Counted from the first letter of the stretch, positions 1 to 8,786 are shown. The stretch is 64,000 bases of DNA from CAWUEX02 sp038148375 (GCA_038148375.1 JAYQVH010000002.1:186001-250000); one strand, 5' to 3'. Numbers and translations are program-made. The notes: generated by a model not told the origin, from the sequence alone.

Positions 1-1
1 G

Positions 2-628
2 CACAAGGGGCTGGCCTACGAAACCGTGGCGACGCGTTTTACGGATATCCCGTCGATCTGCGACGGCCAGCACAAGACCATTCCAGTGATCGAAGATGGC
101 GGGACCAGTGTATGCGACAGTTGGACCATCGCCCAACATCTGGAAGAAACCTACCCTGACACGCCGTCGCTGTTCGGACCGGGCGGCAGCGGCGGACCGG
201 CGCGCAGCTTCGCGGCCTTCCTGCAGCATTGGGGCATGCGCAACATCAGCTTCCCTTTGCTGCATGTGATCATCAAGGACATTCACGACCGTCTCGATCC
301 GGCGGATCAGGACTATTTCCGCGCCAGCCGCGAAAAACGGTTCGGTAAAACCCTGGAAGAGATGGTCGCGGACCGGGACGCCACGCTGATCGAGTTCCGC
401 GCCAACCTCAATCCGCTGCGCACCTGTTTGGACGACCGGCCGTTTCTTTCGGGCCATGAACCGCTCTATCCGGATTATGTCGTTTGCGCCGCATTGATGT
501 GGCCGCGCATGATGTCACCGCTGAAGATTCTTGAAGATGATGATCCGCTGGCGCCCTGGTTCGAGCGCATGCTCGATCTGTTCGGCGGCCTCGCCCGCGC
601 CACACCGAAGGAATGGGACGGGGTGTGA
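2..628 (+). CDS. Glutathione S-transferase family protein (5' end outside window)
   Basis: The reading frame is already open at base 2, so the true start lies upstream. The visible N-terminal part is the end of a thioredoxin-fold GST domain: KTIPVIEDGG carries the cis-proline loop, and VCDSWTIAQHLEETYP is the glutathione-binding Asp/Ser-Trp helix followed by the usual helix. The rest is an all-helical C-terminal domain of about 130 residues. GSTs of this type conjugate or isomerise small electrophilic compounds in the cytoplasm; the substrate cannot be read from sequence. The catalytic N-terminal residue is not in view. It is followed closely by a minus-strand membrane protein. Confidence 0.8.
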   Translation, partial: HKGLAYETVATRFTDIPSICDGQHKTIPVIEDGGTSVCDSWTIAQHLEETYPDTPSLFGPGGSGGPARSFAAFLQHWGMRNISFPLLHVIIKDIHDRLDPADQDYFRASREKRFGKTLEEMVADRDATLIEFRANLNPLRTCLDDRPFLSGHEPLYPDYVVCAALMWPRMMSPLKILEDDDPLAPWFERMLDLFGGLARATPKEWDGV

Positions 629-631
629 GCC

Positions 632-1051
632 TCAGGCCAGCAGCACCGCGGCGCCTAAGAAACACGCAAATCCGAAGCCAATTCCGATTAGCGGAATGAT
701 GAACCAGTACCGGTAGGCCAACACGAGGTAACTCCCCGACACCAGTACGGCAACGACTGACAAAAACGTATTTTCTTCAAGGACAGAAAATTCCGCGACA
801 GCCAAAAAGACGTAAAGCGCTCCGAATGTCACGGCACCAAGGCTGTGGCTGAAGTTAAAACCTATCCAGCCCTGCCAGGTATTCGTGGACGGATGAATTT
901 TCAGCGCTGTCGACTGCATCGCTTCCCGCACCTCCTGCGACCGAGGTGTGAGTCTGAAGGGGCGTTTGGCGTCGACCGCCGTATAAATCCCGTGCACTGT
1001 TCCAAGAATAATGAATGGAGCTGCGCCCAGGACGATCAACGTCTCGATCAT
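632..1051 (-). CDS. Small four-helix membrane protein, unknown function
   Basis: The product has 139 residues with about four hydrophobic segments: one at the N-terminus (TLIVLGAAPFIILGTVHG), one near residues 64-84, one near 93-110 and a last one at the C-terminus. It has no signal peptidase site and no catalytic motif. It resembles small conserved integral membrane proteins without assigned function, and I do not recognise a characterised family. It is convergent with the GST gene, with 3 bases between the stop codons, and divergent from the FAD monooxygenase gene, with about 230 bases in between that must hold both promoters. Confidence 0.7.
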   Translation of the reverse strand: MIETLIVLGAAPFIILGTVHGIYTAVDAKRPFRLTPRSQEVREAMQSTALKIHPSTNTWQGWIGFNFSHSLGAVTFGALYVFLAVAEFSVLEENTFLSVVAVLVSGSYLVLAYRYWFIIPLIGIGFGFACFLGAAVLLA

Positions 1052-1282
1052 GGAATATCGCTCCCGTTCCGCATTTGTATTCCGCAGGCCACTATCTGCC
1101 GGGCACTAATGTTTGACAAGGCAAGGCGCGCGGGCGTTTCTCCGTGGTATTCGCCTCTCATGCGGCGTATTTAAGAAGGGGCTTGATCGCGAGGCCAATG
1201 CCGGGACCAGCGGACGGATTGCTGTTCTGACGCACTCGTGCATCGGCTCCTGTGTGCGGCGGACGAGTCAAAACCATTCGAT

Positions 1283-2512
1283 ATGATCACGGAAAAAATT
1301 CTCACACCGGATATTCTCATCGCCGGGGCCGGCATTGCCGGGGCAACCGTTGCCGCAGGCTTGCGCGACCGCGGCTATTCGGTGGTGCAGCTGGAAGCCT
1401 CGGACCAGCCGTTGGATACGGCGCGCGGCGACCATCTCGGTCCGCGCGTGGTCGAGACCTTGGCGAACTGGAACATTCTCGATGCGTTTTTTGACGCGGG
1501 CGCGGAGAAACGCCTCGGTGCGCGCTGGCAGATGCCGGACGGCGAGATCGTGCTGCATTCCGGCATGGACGATCTGCCGCTGCCGTATCCGTATTACGTC
1601 GTCCTCAATCACGATCTGATTTCCGAAACGGCGCTGGCGCTGGCCATCAATGAGCCCGACTTCGACTACACCCTGTTCCGTCCTGCCGCCGCCAAGGACA
1701 TCGCCACCGGGCCGGAGGCCTTAGGCGGTGTCACCGAAGTGCGGATCACCGACGGCGAGGGCAGGCCGGTGCTCATTCGTCCGCGCCTGACCTTTGCCTG
1801 CGACGGGCGCTCCTCGCGCATCCGCGCCGCCTGCGGGTTCGAGGTTGTGAAGAGCTACGATTACGAAAAGCCGTTTGTCGTTCTGTTCGGGCCGCGCGGC
1901 GAATTGCAGGATCCGCGCAATGAAATCATTTCGTTCCTGTCGCCCAACGGCGGCGTGAGCCGCATTCCGCGCATGGCCGGGCAATGGAAGATCGGACTGG
2001 CCATCGACAAAGCGGACATCGCCCGCTGGAAAGCCTCCGGCAACGACGAGCGCAAGGCCCTGCTGGCGGAGCGCGCAGACGTGCTCGGCCAGATGGATAC
2101 GGAGGTCGCTGGGTTTTATCCCGTCATCCGCCGCGAGACTGGCAGTTGGGTGAAAGGCACGACCGTGTTGCTCGGCGATGCCTGCCACACCATTCACCCG
2201 GCCCGGGGGCAGGGCATGAACTTCGGCATTCGCTGCGCGGCGCGGCTGTTCGACTATCTGCCCAAGCCCAAGCACCTGGAAGACGCGGCGCTGGTTGCCA
2301 AACGGCTCGCCCAGTACGAAGCCGATGTCAAACCCATGACCGACGAACAGCTCGATGAGAACCACGCCCGCGGCGTGATGATGGACGGCTCCGGCGCGGA
2401 CCGCATGAACGACGAATTGCCGGAGTTGCGCGCCATCGCCGCAGACGAAAACGCACACTTCCGCTACCGCATGACCATGGCCGGTTACGCTGACCGCCTG
2501 GACCCGCTATAA
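1283..2512 (+). CDS. FAD-dependent aromatic-type monooxygenase (UbiH/PheA-like, PF01494 type)
   Basis: The product has about 409 residues when started at the ATG at 1283, which puts the FAD dinucleotide motif GAGIAG close to the N-terminus; an upstream GTG at 1238 would add 15 residues of no recognisable character. The three flavoprotein-monooxygenase signatures are present: GxGxxG at the start, the DG motif in FACDGRSSRIR, and the GD motif in VLLGDACHTIHPARGQGMN. The family inserts one oxygen atom into aromatic or isoprenoid substrates using NAD(P)H. The stop is 7 bases before a methyltransferase start, so the two are probably co-transcribed. Hydroxylation followed by methylation of a small ring compound is a reasonable inference, but the substrate is unknown. 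Confidence 0.85.
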   Translation: MITEKILTPDILIAGAGIAGATVAAGLRDRGYSVVQLEASDQPLDTARGDHLGPRVVETLANWNILDAFFDAGAEKRLGARWQMPDGEIVLHSGMDDLPLPYPYYVVLNHDLISETALALAINEPDFDYTLFRPAAAKDIATGPEALGGVTEVRITDGEGRPVLIRPRLTFACDGRSSRIRAACGFEVVKSYDYEKPFVVLFGPRGELQDPRNEIISFLSPNGGVSRIPRMAGQWKIGLAIDKADIARWKASGNDERKALLAERADVLGQMDTEVAGFYPVIRRETGSWVKGTTVLLGDACHTIHPARGQGMNFGIRCAARLFDYLPKPKHLEDAALVAKRLAQYEADVKPMTDEQLDENHARGVMMDGSGADRMNDELPELRAIAADENAHFRYRMTMAGYADRLDPL

Positions 2513-2519
2513 CGCCGTC

Positions 2520-3215
2520 ATGCCCCGCGTGATCGACCCGAACGTACACTTCGACGGCGAAATGGCCGTGCGCTACGACGCCTTCGTGCCGCGTCTGGTG
2601 CCTGATTATGATCGTCTGCATGAGCTGGTTGTGGCGCAGCTAGGCTTGGCTCTGGACGACGGCGCGCGCGTGCTGGTCGTTGGCGCCGGCACCTGTACGG
2701 AAATTCTCGCCCTTGCCGATTTCGACGACAGCTGGACGTTCACCGCCGTCGAACCGTCGGCGCCAATGGTCGATGTCGCCAAACAGCGCATCGACGACGC
2801 CGGTCTGACCAAGCGGGTGACGTTTCACACCGGAACGCTGGATACGCTGGACGACCGCGGCCCGTTTCAGGCGGCGACCGCGATCCTGATGATGCAGTTT
2901 GTGCCGGCCGAGGACAAACCGAAGCTGTTCAAGGACATCGGCAGCCGGCTCGAGTCCGGCGCGCCGCTGATCATGGCCCATCCGATCGGCGATCCGGAGT
3001 CCGACGAACACGCGCTTGCCATGCAGGCGTGGCGCGATCACATCGCCAAGGCACTGCCCGACCGGGCCGAGGATGTCTACGCTTCGGTCCAGGACACCCT
3101 GCACTTTGTGTCCGACGACATGCAGGCCGAGGCGTTGACGGCGGCCGGGTTCGCCGCGCCGCAGCGCTTTCACACCCGCATGGTCTTCGGCGCCTGGCGC
3201 GTCAATAAAGCCTGA
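2520..3215 (+). CDS. Class I SAM-dependent methyltransferase
   Basis: The product has 231 residues. Motif I, VLVVGAGTCTEILALA, binds S-adenosylmethionine. The acidic residue after strand 2 is in TAVEPSAPMVDVAKQRI, and motif IV is represented by TAILMMQFVPAED. It starts with ATG 7 bases after the FAD monooxygenase stop, so it probably acts in the same pathway, perhaps methylating the hydroxylated product. The family methylates O, N or C atoms of small molecules, and nothing here fixes the acceptor. It has no signal peptide and should be cytoplasmic. Confidence 0.85.
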   Translation: MPRVIDPNVHFDGEMAVRYDAFVPRLVPDYDRLHELVVAQLGLALDDGARVLVVGAGTCTEILALADFDDSWTFTAVEPSAPMVDVAKQRIDDAGLTKRVTFHTGTLDTLDDRGPFQAATAILMMQFVPAEDKPKLFKDIGSRLESGAPLIMAHPIGDPESDEHALAMQAWRDHIAKALPDRAEDVYASVQDTLHFVSDDMQAEALTAAGFAAPQRFHTRMVFGAWRVNKA

Positions 3216-3236
3216 GGGGCCGGACGCACCGCGCCG

Positions 3237-3524
3237 TCAGGTGTTGATGTCGGAGATGATGAAGTCCTTCACCGCCGGCAGGAAGGTGTTGCGGATGACA
3301 TCGACATGGGTGTCGTGCTTTTCATAGGCATCACGGGCATCCTGGTCGGCAAAGTCGCCGATCAGGCACCATTTGTAGGGGCTCTTGTCACCGGGCGGCA
3401 GAGCGTTTTCTTCCAGCACCATGGCATCGACGGTCGGCAGAGACGCGAGCACGCGCATGGACTCGATCACCGCTTCCTCGTCGGCGTCGTCTTTCAGATT
3501 GAACAGAACGGTATGGCGGTGCAT
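3237..3524 (-). CDS. Dabb (stress-responsive alpha/beta-barrel) domain protein
   Basis: The product has 95 residues, the normal size of a single Dabb domain. It begins MHRHTVLFNLKDDADEEAV, the typical first strand and helix, and continues with KWCLIGDFADQDARDAYEKH and a final His-rich helix HVDVIRNTFLP. The fold is a ferredoxin-like dimeric alpha/beta barrel; members range from stress proteins to small cyclases, and function cannot be told from sequence. A good ribosome site (AGGGGA) precedes the ATG. It is divergent from the flavin monooxygenase gene across about 200 bases. Confidence 0.85.
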   Translation of the reverse strand: MHRHTVLFNLKDDADEEAVIESMRVLASLPTVDAMVLEENALPPGDKSPYKWCLIGDFADQDARDAYEKHDTHVDVIRNTFLPAVKDFIISDINT

Positions 3525-3721
3525 GGCGGGTCCCCTTCGGTTTTTTGCGGATTGGTCAGGATAACCCTATGGCCGGGGCCCGGTTCGTTCAAGACCGCTG
3601 CCGCGCCGGCGCCGCTGGTCCCGTACCCAGGTGTTCGGCAGGCAAATGACGGAATGTGGATTCGGCCCCGCCAGTGAGTCACACTGAGCGCCACGCTCTT
3701 CCGCCCGTAAGGATTAAGGCC

Positions 3722-4918
3722 ATGTCTGTAGAGAAATCCGCCCTGCGCTTCGGCACCTTCATTCCGCCGATCCATCCGGTGCACGAGAATCCGTCGCTGT
3801 GCCTGGAACGCGATCTGCAGATGATCGAACATATGGACCGTCTCGGCTACGACGAAGCCTGGTTCGGCGAGCATCACTCCGCCGGCACGGAGCTCTACTC
3901 CACACCGGAGCTGATGATCCTCGCCGCGCACTACCGCACCCGCCGCATCCGCCTCGGCACCGGGGTCAATTCGCTGCCCTATCACCATCCGCTGATTCTC
4001 GCCGACCGTTTCATGCAGCTGCATCACATGACCCAGGGCCGCGCGATGTTCGGCGCCGGACCCGGTGCGCTGGTGTCCGATGCCAAGATGATGGGCATCG
4101 AAACCAGCGAGCAGCGCGACATGATGGAGATGGCGCTGGAAGATATTCTCCGGCTGTTCCGCGGCGAGACCGTCTCCCGCGACGCCGGTTGGTACACGCT
4201 GAAGAAAGCGCGCCTGCAGCTGCGCCCCTACGGTAATGAAAAGATCGATGTGGTCACGGCGTCCATGGCCTCGCCGTCCGGGCCGCGCGCCGCCGGCCGT
4301 CTCGGCACGGGCCTGATGTCGCTCAGCGCCACCGCCGCGCCCGCGCTGAAAGCCGCCGGCACCAACTGGGATATCGCGTGCGACATCGCCGCCGAGCACG
4401 GCAACGCGATGGACCGCAAAGATTGGCGCATGATCGGCCTGCTCCATTGCGCCGAGACGAAGGAGCAAGCGATGGCCGACGTTCAGCACGGCATTGAGGA
4501 TTGGGTCGAGTATTTCGAAACCGTCGCCGTGGTGCCGATGGTGCCGCCGGAGCGGCGCAGCGATCCGGTGCAGCATCTCATCGACAGCGGCATGGCGGCG
4601 ATCGGTACCCCCGACGATGTCATCGCCCAGGTGGAGAAGCTGTGGGAGTCCTCCGCTGGCGGCTTCGGCTGTTTCCTCATTACCGATCACAACTGGGCAC
4701 CCTTCGACGCCAAGCTGAAATCCTACGAGCTGGTGGCGCGGCATGTGTTCCCGCATTTCCAGCAGCACAATGTGCAGCGTGAGGAGTCTTACGGCTGGGT
4801 CGGTGACAGCCGCGCTGACTTCAAGGCGAGCCACGAACGCGCCACCCAGCAGCAGATCGACCGCCACAACCAGGAAGTCGATGCGAAGCAGAAGGCCAAG
4901 CCGGCCGCGGCGGAATAA
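3722..4918 (+). CDS. LLM-class flavin-dependent monooxygenase (luciferase-like)
   Basis: The product has 398 residues from the ATG at 3722, preceded by AAGGA; an upstream in-frame ATG at 3656 would add 22 residues without family character. The bacterial luciferase alpha-type TIM barrel is recognisable: ERDLQMIEHMDRLGYDEAWFGEHH, GTGVNSLPYHHPLILADR, and GRAMFGAGPGALVSDAKMMGI. Pairing with this length is seen in limonene 1,2-monooxygenase and alkanal monooxygenase relatives. These enzymes use reduced FMN delivered by a separate reductase, which is not present nearby. The C-terminal 40 residues are charged and low in complexity. The Nudix gene follows after 14 bases. Confidence 0.85.
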   Translation: MSVEKSALRFGTFIPPIHPVHENPSLCLERDLQMIEHMDRLGYDEAWFGEHHSAGTELYSTPELMILAAHYRTRRIRLGTGVNSLPYHHPLILADRFMQLHHMTQGRAMFGAGPGALVSDAKMMGIETSEQRDMMEMALEDILRLFRGETVSRDAGWYTLKKARLQLRPYGNEKIDVVTASMASPSGPRAAGRLGTGLMSLSATAAPALKAAGTNWDIACDIAAEHGNAMDRKDWRMIGLLHCAETKEQAMADVQHGIEDWVEYFETVAVVPMVPPERRSDPVQHLIDSGMAAIGTPDDVIAQVEKLWESSAGGFGCFLITDHNWAPFDAKLKSYELVARHVFPHFQQHNVQREESYGWVGDSRADFKASHERATQQQIDRHNQEVDAKQKAKPAAAE

Positions 4919-4932
4919 CGTATCAGTCGGCC

Positions 4933-5415
4933 GTGAAGTCCGTTCTCGCCGCCGCCTTTCGCGCCCTGCCCAAACCGCTGCTGCGGTTCGGCCTGTTTGC
5001 CGCCAACGCCAAGTTTATTCATGGTGTCGTCGGTGTCTTTCAAGATGAGCGCGGCCGCGTGCTGGTGCTGCGCCACGTGTTCCGTAAAACCAAGCCGTGG
5101 GGGTTTCCGTCCGGTCTGGCGAATGTCGGTGAGGACGCCTGCGCCGCCGCCGCGCGGGAACTCCATGAGGAAACGGGCCTGGCGGCGACAGACCTCAAGA
5201 CAGGCGCCACGACGCTGGTCGCGCCGCGCCATCTCGAGACCGTGGTGTATGGCCGCGCCGACTCGGCGGCAGAGATACGCTCCAGTCATGAAATTTTTGA
5301 AGCGCGCTGGATCGACCCCGCCGCACCCGATGCCGACGTCGCCGCCGAGCTGCCTCAGGCTCATCGCGAGTTGCTCGACCGCTTTTCAAATGAAGGGACG
5401 CCCGCGCCATGCTGA
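4933..5415 (+). CDS. Nudix hydrolase
   Basis: The product has 160 residues starting with GTG. A full Nudix box with the spacing GX5EX7REUXEEXGU is present: it starts in GLANVGED and continues through RELHEETGL. The glutamates of REXXEE coordinate the metal that hydrolyses nucleoside-diphosphate-linked substrates. The N-terminus has a hydrophobic, alanine-rich stretch (VLAAAFRALPKPLLRFGLFA), which may be a membrane-proximal helix. The 3' end overlaps the ATG of the acetoacetate-decarboxylase-like remnant in an ATGCTGA arrangement, so translation of the two was coupled before that gene was damaged. Confidence 0.88.
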   Translation: MKSVLAAAFRALPKPLLRFGLFAANAKFIHGVVGVFQDERGRVLVLRHVFRKTKPWGFPSGLANVGEDACAAAARELHEETGLAATDLKTGATTLVAPRHLETVVYGRADSAAEIRSSHEIFEARWIDPAAPDADVAAELPQAHRELLDRFSNEGTPAPC

Positions 5416-5632
5416 CAGGATTCTCACGGCCGTTTTCACCCAAATGATGCTTGAAGACAGCGCCGGGCACGGCGACATGCGTGGGTCGGAGACGCTGACG
5501 TTCAATGGAGCTGCCGACACCGAGGACCGCGCCGCCGTGCAGCCGGAAGAGGTCCTGGCCGGCTACCGCCAGCAGACGTCCTGGGTGATGACCGGCCTCA
5601 GGGTCGTGCACGACTATCTCGCCCAGGCGTGA
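5409..5632 (+). pseudogene. Acetoacetate decarboxylase-like gene with internal deletion
   Basis: The ATG at 5409 overlaps the Nudix stop (ATGCTGA) and encodes MLTGFSRPFSPK before a TGA. That opening looks like the conserved N-terminus of acetoacetate-decarboxylase-family proteins. From about 5441, in another frame, the sequence reads through GSETLTFNGAAD and a C-terminus TGLRVVHDYL, which matches the conserved end of the same family (a GRVVHDYL-like strand). About 200 residues, including the catalytic lysine region, are missing between them. I infer one internal deletion with a frame change, either real or an assembly collapse. A short protein could still be made from the ATG at 5444 (62 residues), but it would lack the active site. 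Confidence 0.55.
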
Positions 5633-5857
5633 GCAACGTCTTTCTATTAATCAGCGAATAAGCCACATCAGTATTCTAATTTTCTCCTATAAATTGTGAC
5701 CTTGTGGCCACATATGCGGAAAATCAGGTATTTTGTTCGGACAAATGGGTGCGCTCCACGGATGTTCGCAGTACACCGTGGCCATCAGGAACGGTTTCGT
5801 CTCGCTCGGATTTCAAATCAGGCCGGTCATCGGCCTAGCACCTTTGGGAGAGACTCC

Positions 5858-6136
5858 ATGATTCGTAAGACCTTGTCCGCCAGTCTGTTGGCCGGGACGG
5901 CCGCCGCCGCGCTGCTCGCGTCCGGCGCGGCCCAGGCCCAGTCCGTGGCACTGGAAGAAATCGTCGTCACCGCGCAGAAGCGCACCGAAAACCTGCAGCA
6001 GATTCCGATCGCCATCACCGCAATTTCCGGCGAGGAACTGGACCGCATCGACCTCAATGAAATCCAGGATATCGCCATCCAGACGCCGTCGCTGGAATTC
6101 AGCCGCGCCGGCATGGTGCCGAGCCATAGCGGATAG
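5858..6136 (+). pseudogene. TonB-dependent receptor, N-terminal fragment
   Basis: The ATG at 5858 has GGGAGAG upstream. The product begins with a signal peptide (MIRKTLSASLL, then an Ala-rich core ending AAQAQ), then the typical plug-domain start LEEIVVTAQKRTENLQQIPI, then SGEELDRI and IQTPSLEFSRAG. Full receptors have 700-900 residues; here the reading frame stops at residue 92. From about base 6100 the sequence is instead the antisense of the quinone-reductase fragment. About 220 bases of unusually AT-rich DNA precede it (from 5640), which probably held the original promoter. Such receptors import ferric siderophores or other large substrates across the outer membrane; this fragment cannot. 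Confidence 0.8.
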
Positions 6137-6399
6137 ACGATCAGTAAATGATCCGCATCGATGACGTGCTGCTGCGCTTCTTTCAAGCTGGCCGGTGTGT
6201 CGCCCTCGTTGTAATCCTCCTGGGTGCGCAGCAGCGGAAAGTCCAGGGTCGCCGGAGTCACCGTGGTCACGGCGCATCCCTTGGAGATCGCGCCGGCGGC
6301 GTACGCATCGGCCAGGGCATGGCACAGGTGTTCGCCCGCCGGGTCCGGGTGACCCTGGAGGATGACGACGTGTTTGGTTTCATGCGCGGTTTGAACCAT
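6099..6399 (-). pseudogene. NAD(P)H:quinone oxidoreductase (flavodoxin fold), N-terminal fragment
   Basis: Read from the ATG at 6399, the first 100 residues are a flavodoxin-like NAD(P)H dehydrogenase: HVVILQGHPDPAGEHLCHAL is the FMN phosphate loop, and HLLIVYPLWLGTMPARL is the second FMN-contact loop of the NQO1/MdaB/KefF family, which normally continues with a lysine-rich helix. After that point the frame runs on for about 90 residues as the antisense of the TonB receptor signal region, which is not real protein. About half of the usual 190-200 residues are missing. The junction with the receptor fragment lies near 6099-6115, where both families fit the same bases (core agccgcgccggcatgg). 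Confidence 0.75.
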
Positions 6400-6700
6400 G
6401 GTTGAATTGTTTCATCCGGCACCGTGCGGCGCATTGACGGCGGTCAACGGGAGATCAGCCGCAGCGCGTGCATGGGCTCGTTTGATTTTTTTCTAACGCA
6501 TTGAATCGATGGCCGTATTAGCGCAGATGCGAAGTTAGGCGGTGCGTGCATGGGCTCGTTCCTCGCGTTTTCGCCGGAGGAAACCTTTTCGGGCCGCTTG
6601 GCCGGGCCCCGCAGGCTGAACAGCGCCGCCGGTTCGCCCTAGCCAAGCCCGCCTGTCCACGGCAGCATAGCCGCTAAACACAAACAGGGATGGCTTTCAC
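6400..6700. other. Non-coding stretch between pseudogene remnant and serine hydrolase
   Basis: I see no gene here on either strand. The region holds a 17-base direct repeat (6466-6482 and 6544-6560), a short AT-rich run at 6479-6495, and the leader of the serine hydrolase gene with a weak ribosome site before 6701. The promoter of the 6701-10378 operon should lie here, but no convincing -35/-10 pair can be picked by eye. Confidence 0.4.
6466..6560 (+). repeat. 17-bp direct repeat pair, 78 bp apart
   Basis: The sequence gcgtgcatgggctcgtt occurs at 6466-6482 and again at 6544-6560. The second copy is followed by a GC-rich segment. It could be a remnant of a duplication or a regulator-binding pair; nothing else supports either reading. 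Confidence 0.6.
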
Positions 6701-8011
6701 ATGACGTTCTTACCCCACGCCTTTCTGGCAGCGCTGGCAGTCTCCGTTGCGCTGCCGGCCTGCGCCGACAATCACCGCACCGCCGGCGGCAGGTCTCAAG
6801 AGATATCCCGCGCGCGCCCGCTCGACATGACGCCGGAACAGATCCAGGAGAAGATCGACTGGGTCAACGACGTCGAAGCGCAGGACTTTCACTTCTGGCG
6901 GCGCTACCGCGATCAGCCCGACCAGGCGGCATTCCGCCAGCCTCAATCCTGGTACCGGCCGATGGTGCTGGTTGACGGCGGGCTGCGTCCGTTCTTCCCG
7001 AGCGCCGGGGCTGACGATGCGCCGACCATCGGCGCCGCTGCACTCAAAGCCGCAACCGACTGGGCGATGGAACGCGAAACCCAGGCCTTCATGATCTATC
7101 ACAAGGGCAAGATCGTCCACGAAACCTACATGGACGGCTTTCACGACACCTCGCCGATCAGCTCCCACTCCTGGGTGAAGACCCTGCACGGCATTCTCGT
7201 CGGCTTCGCGGTGGAGGACGGCAGCATCGGCAGCGTCGACGACGGCCTCGGCAAGTACATCGAAGAGTGGCGCGACGATCCGCGCGGCGACATCACCGTA
7301 CGCCAGACGCTGACCAACACCACCGGTTTGCAGTACACCTTCGACAATCCGGGCCAGCCGTGGTCCAAGGGTTTGCAGCTGATCGAAGGCTCGGACATTG
7401 TCGGCACGACGCTGTCCTTCGCGCTCGAGAAAGAGCCGGGCACGGCCTTCGCCCACAACAACCCGAACACGCAGCTGCTCGGCATCCTGATCGAGCGCGC
7501 CACCGGCCAGACCTTCGCGGATTACCTCGGCGAGAAGCTGTGGAAGCCGATGGGGGCGCAGCGCGGGGCGCTCAGGCTCGACGGCATCGACGGCAACGTC
7601 ATCACCTACTGTTGTTACCTGTCCGCGCCGTCGGACTGGATGCGGGTTGCCCACCTTCTGATGATGGACGGCAAATTGCCGGACGGCACGCAGCTGATCC
7701 CCGAGGGCTGGGTCGAGGAGATGCTCGAAGGCTCCGATATCTATCCCAACTACGGCTATCAGATCTGGATCGACCGCGAATTCCAGGAGAAGCGCCCGTA
7801 TTATCCGGACTTCCCGCCGGAGTTCGCCAACACCCATTCCGAACCCTTCGCTGCCGACGACATCTTCTACCTCGACGGCGGCGGTAAGGTGCGCATCTGG
7901 ATCAGCCGCAAGCTCGACCTCATCGTCCTGCGCATGGGATACCCGCCGCCCCAGGGCATGGGGTTCGACGAGTCCTTCCTGCCCAACACCGTGATCCGCG
8001 GAATTTTGTAG
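6701..8011 (+). CDS. Serine hydrolase of the beta-lactamase / penicillin-binding protein family
   Basis: The product has 436 residues. The N-terminus is an export signal ending VALPAC, so it may be a lipoprotein. The class C type SxxK nucleophile motif is S157-W-V-K160. The second motif, normally YxN, appears as HNN in AFAHNNPNTQLLG, a substitution seen in esterase-like members. The third motif is the glycine-rich YLDGGGKVRI. Members hydrolyse esters or amides in the periplasm, and many are esterases and not true beta-lactamases. It starts an operon: the SDR gene begins 2 bases after its stop and a DUF1838 protein follows. Substrate unknown. Confidence 0.82.
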   Translation: MTFLPHAFLAALAVSVALPACADNHRTAGGRSQEISRARPLDMTPEQIQEKIDWVNDVEAQDFHFWRRYRDQPDQAAFRQPQSWYRPMVLVDGGLRPFFPSAGADDAPTIGAAALKAATDWAMERETQAFMIYHKGKIVHETYMDGFHDTSPISSHSWVKTLHGILVGFAVEDGSIGSVDDGLGKYIEEWRDDPRGDITVRQTLTNTTGLQYTFDNPGQPWSKGLQLIEGSDIVGTTLSFALEKEPGTAFAHNNPNTQLLGILIERATGQTFADYLGEKLWKPMGAQRGALRLDGIDGNVITYCCYLSAPSDWMRVAHLLMMDGKLPDGTQLIPEGWVEEMLEGSDIYPNYGYQIWIDREFQEKRPYYPDFPPEFANTHSEPFAADDIFYLDGGGKVRIWISRKLDLIVLRMGYPPPQGMGFDESFLPNTVIRGIL

Positions 8012-8013
8012 GC

Positions 8014-8769
8014 ATGGCGCGTCTCTCCGGCCGCACGGCGCTGGTCACCGGCGCCAATCGCGGCATCGGTGCCGGAGTCGCCAAAGCCTTCGCGGCTGAA
8101 GGCGCTGCGGTGGCGGTGAATTACCCCAACGCCGGGGCTGCCGCGGAGGCCGAAGTCCTGTGCGCCGAGATCGCTGAGGCCGGCGGCAAGGCCATTGCGT
8201 TTGAAGCCGACGTCAGCGACGCGCCCGCGGTTGAGGCGCTGCTCGCCGCGGCCGCTGAGGTGTTCGGCCACCTCGATATTCTCGTCAACAACGCCGGCAT
8301 TGCGCGCGCCGCGCCGGTCGAGGACATCGACCCCGCCGACTGGGATGAGGTGTTCGCCGTGCATGTCCGCGGCACGTTTCTGTGCAGCAAGTATGTCCTG
8401 CCGCACATGTATGCGCGGGGGTCAGGCCGGATCATCAACACCGCCTCGCAGCTGGCTTATCTCGGAGCCGCCGGCTTCGCGCACTACACCGCGGCGAAGG
8501 GGGCCATCGTCACCTTCACCCGCACCCTGGCGCTGGAAGCCGCGCCCAAGGGTGTCGGCGTCAACGCGGTGGCGCCGGGGGCGACGCGCACGGCCATGCT
8601 CGACGATGTGCCGGAGGACATCCTGGAAGGTATTCGTCAGAGCATCCCGCTGGGGCGCCTGGCGGAAATCGACGATATCGTGCCAAGCTACGTCTTTCTC
8701 GCCTCCGATGACGCCCGGCATTATGTCGGTCAGGTCATCAGTCCCAACGGCGGTGACGTCTTTCTTTAG
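8014..8769 (+). CDS. Short-chain dehydrogenase/reductase (SDR)
   Basis: The product has 251 residues, the classical SDR length. The cofactor motif TGANRGIG is at residues 12-19, NNAG is in DILVNNAGIA, the catalytic Ser is in NTASQLA and the Tyr/Lys pair is in YTAAKG. After the PG motif comes the usual C-terminal NGGDVFL, as in FabG-like enzymes. The acidic residue after strand 2 is replaced by asparagine (VNYPNAG), which points to NADP preference. It sits between a serine hydrolase and a DUF1838 protein in one operon; a lipid- or polyol-derived alcohol released by the hydrolase is a plausible but unproven substrate. Confidence 0.9.
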   Translation: MARLSGRTALVTGANRGIGAGVAKAFAAEGAAVAVNYPNAGAAAEAEVLCAEIAEAGGKAIAFEADVSDAPAVEALLAAAAEVFGHLDILVNNAGIARAAPVEDIDPADWDEVFAVHVRGTFLCSKYVLPHMYARGSGRIINTASQLAYLGAAGFAHYTAAKGAIVTFTRTLALEAAPKGVGVNAVAPGATRTAMLDDVPEDILEGIRQSIPLGRLAEIDDIVPSYVFLASDDARHYVGQVISPNGGDVFL

Positions 8770-8786
8770 AAACAAGGACCACCGGC

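Noticed and set aside
3494..4867. Long minus-strand reading frame over the flavin monooxygenase gene
   Set aside because: It is the antisense of a clear family protein, its amino acids show no domain pattern, and it has no sensible start signal.
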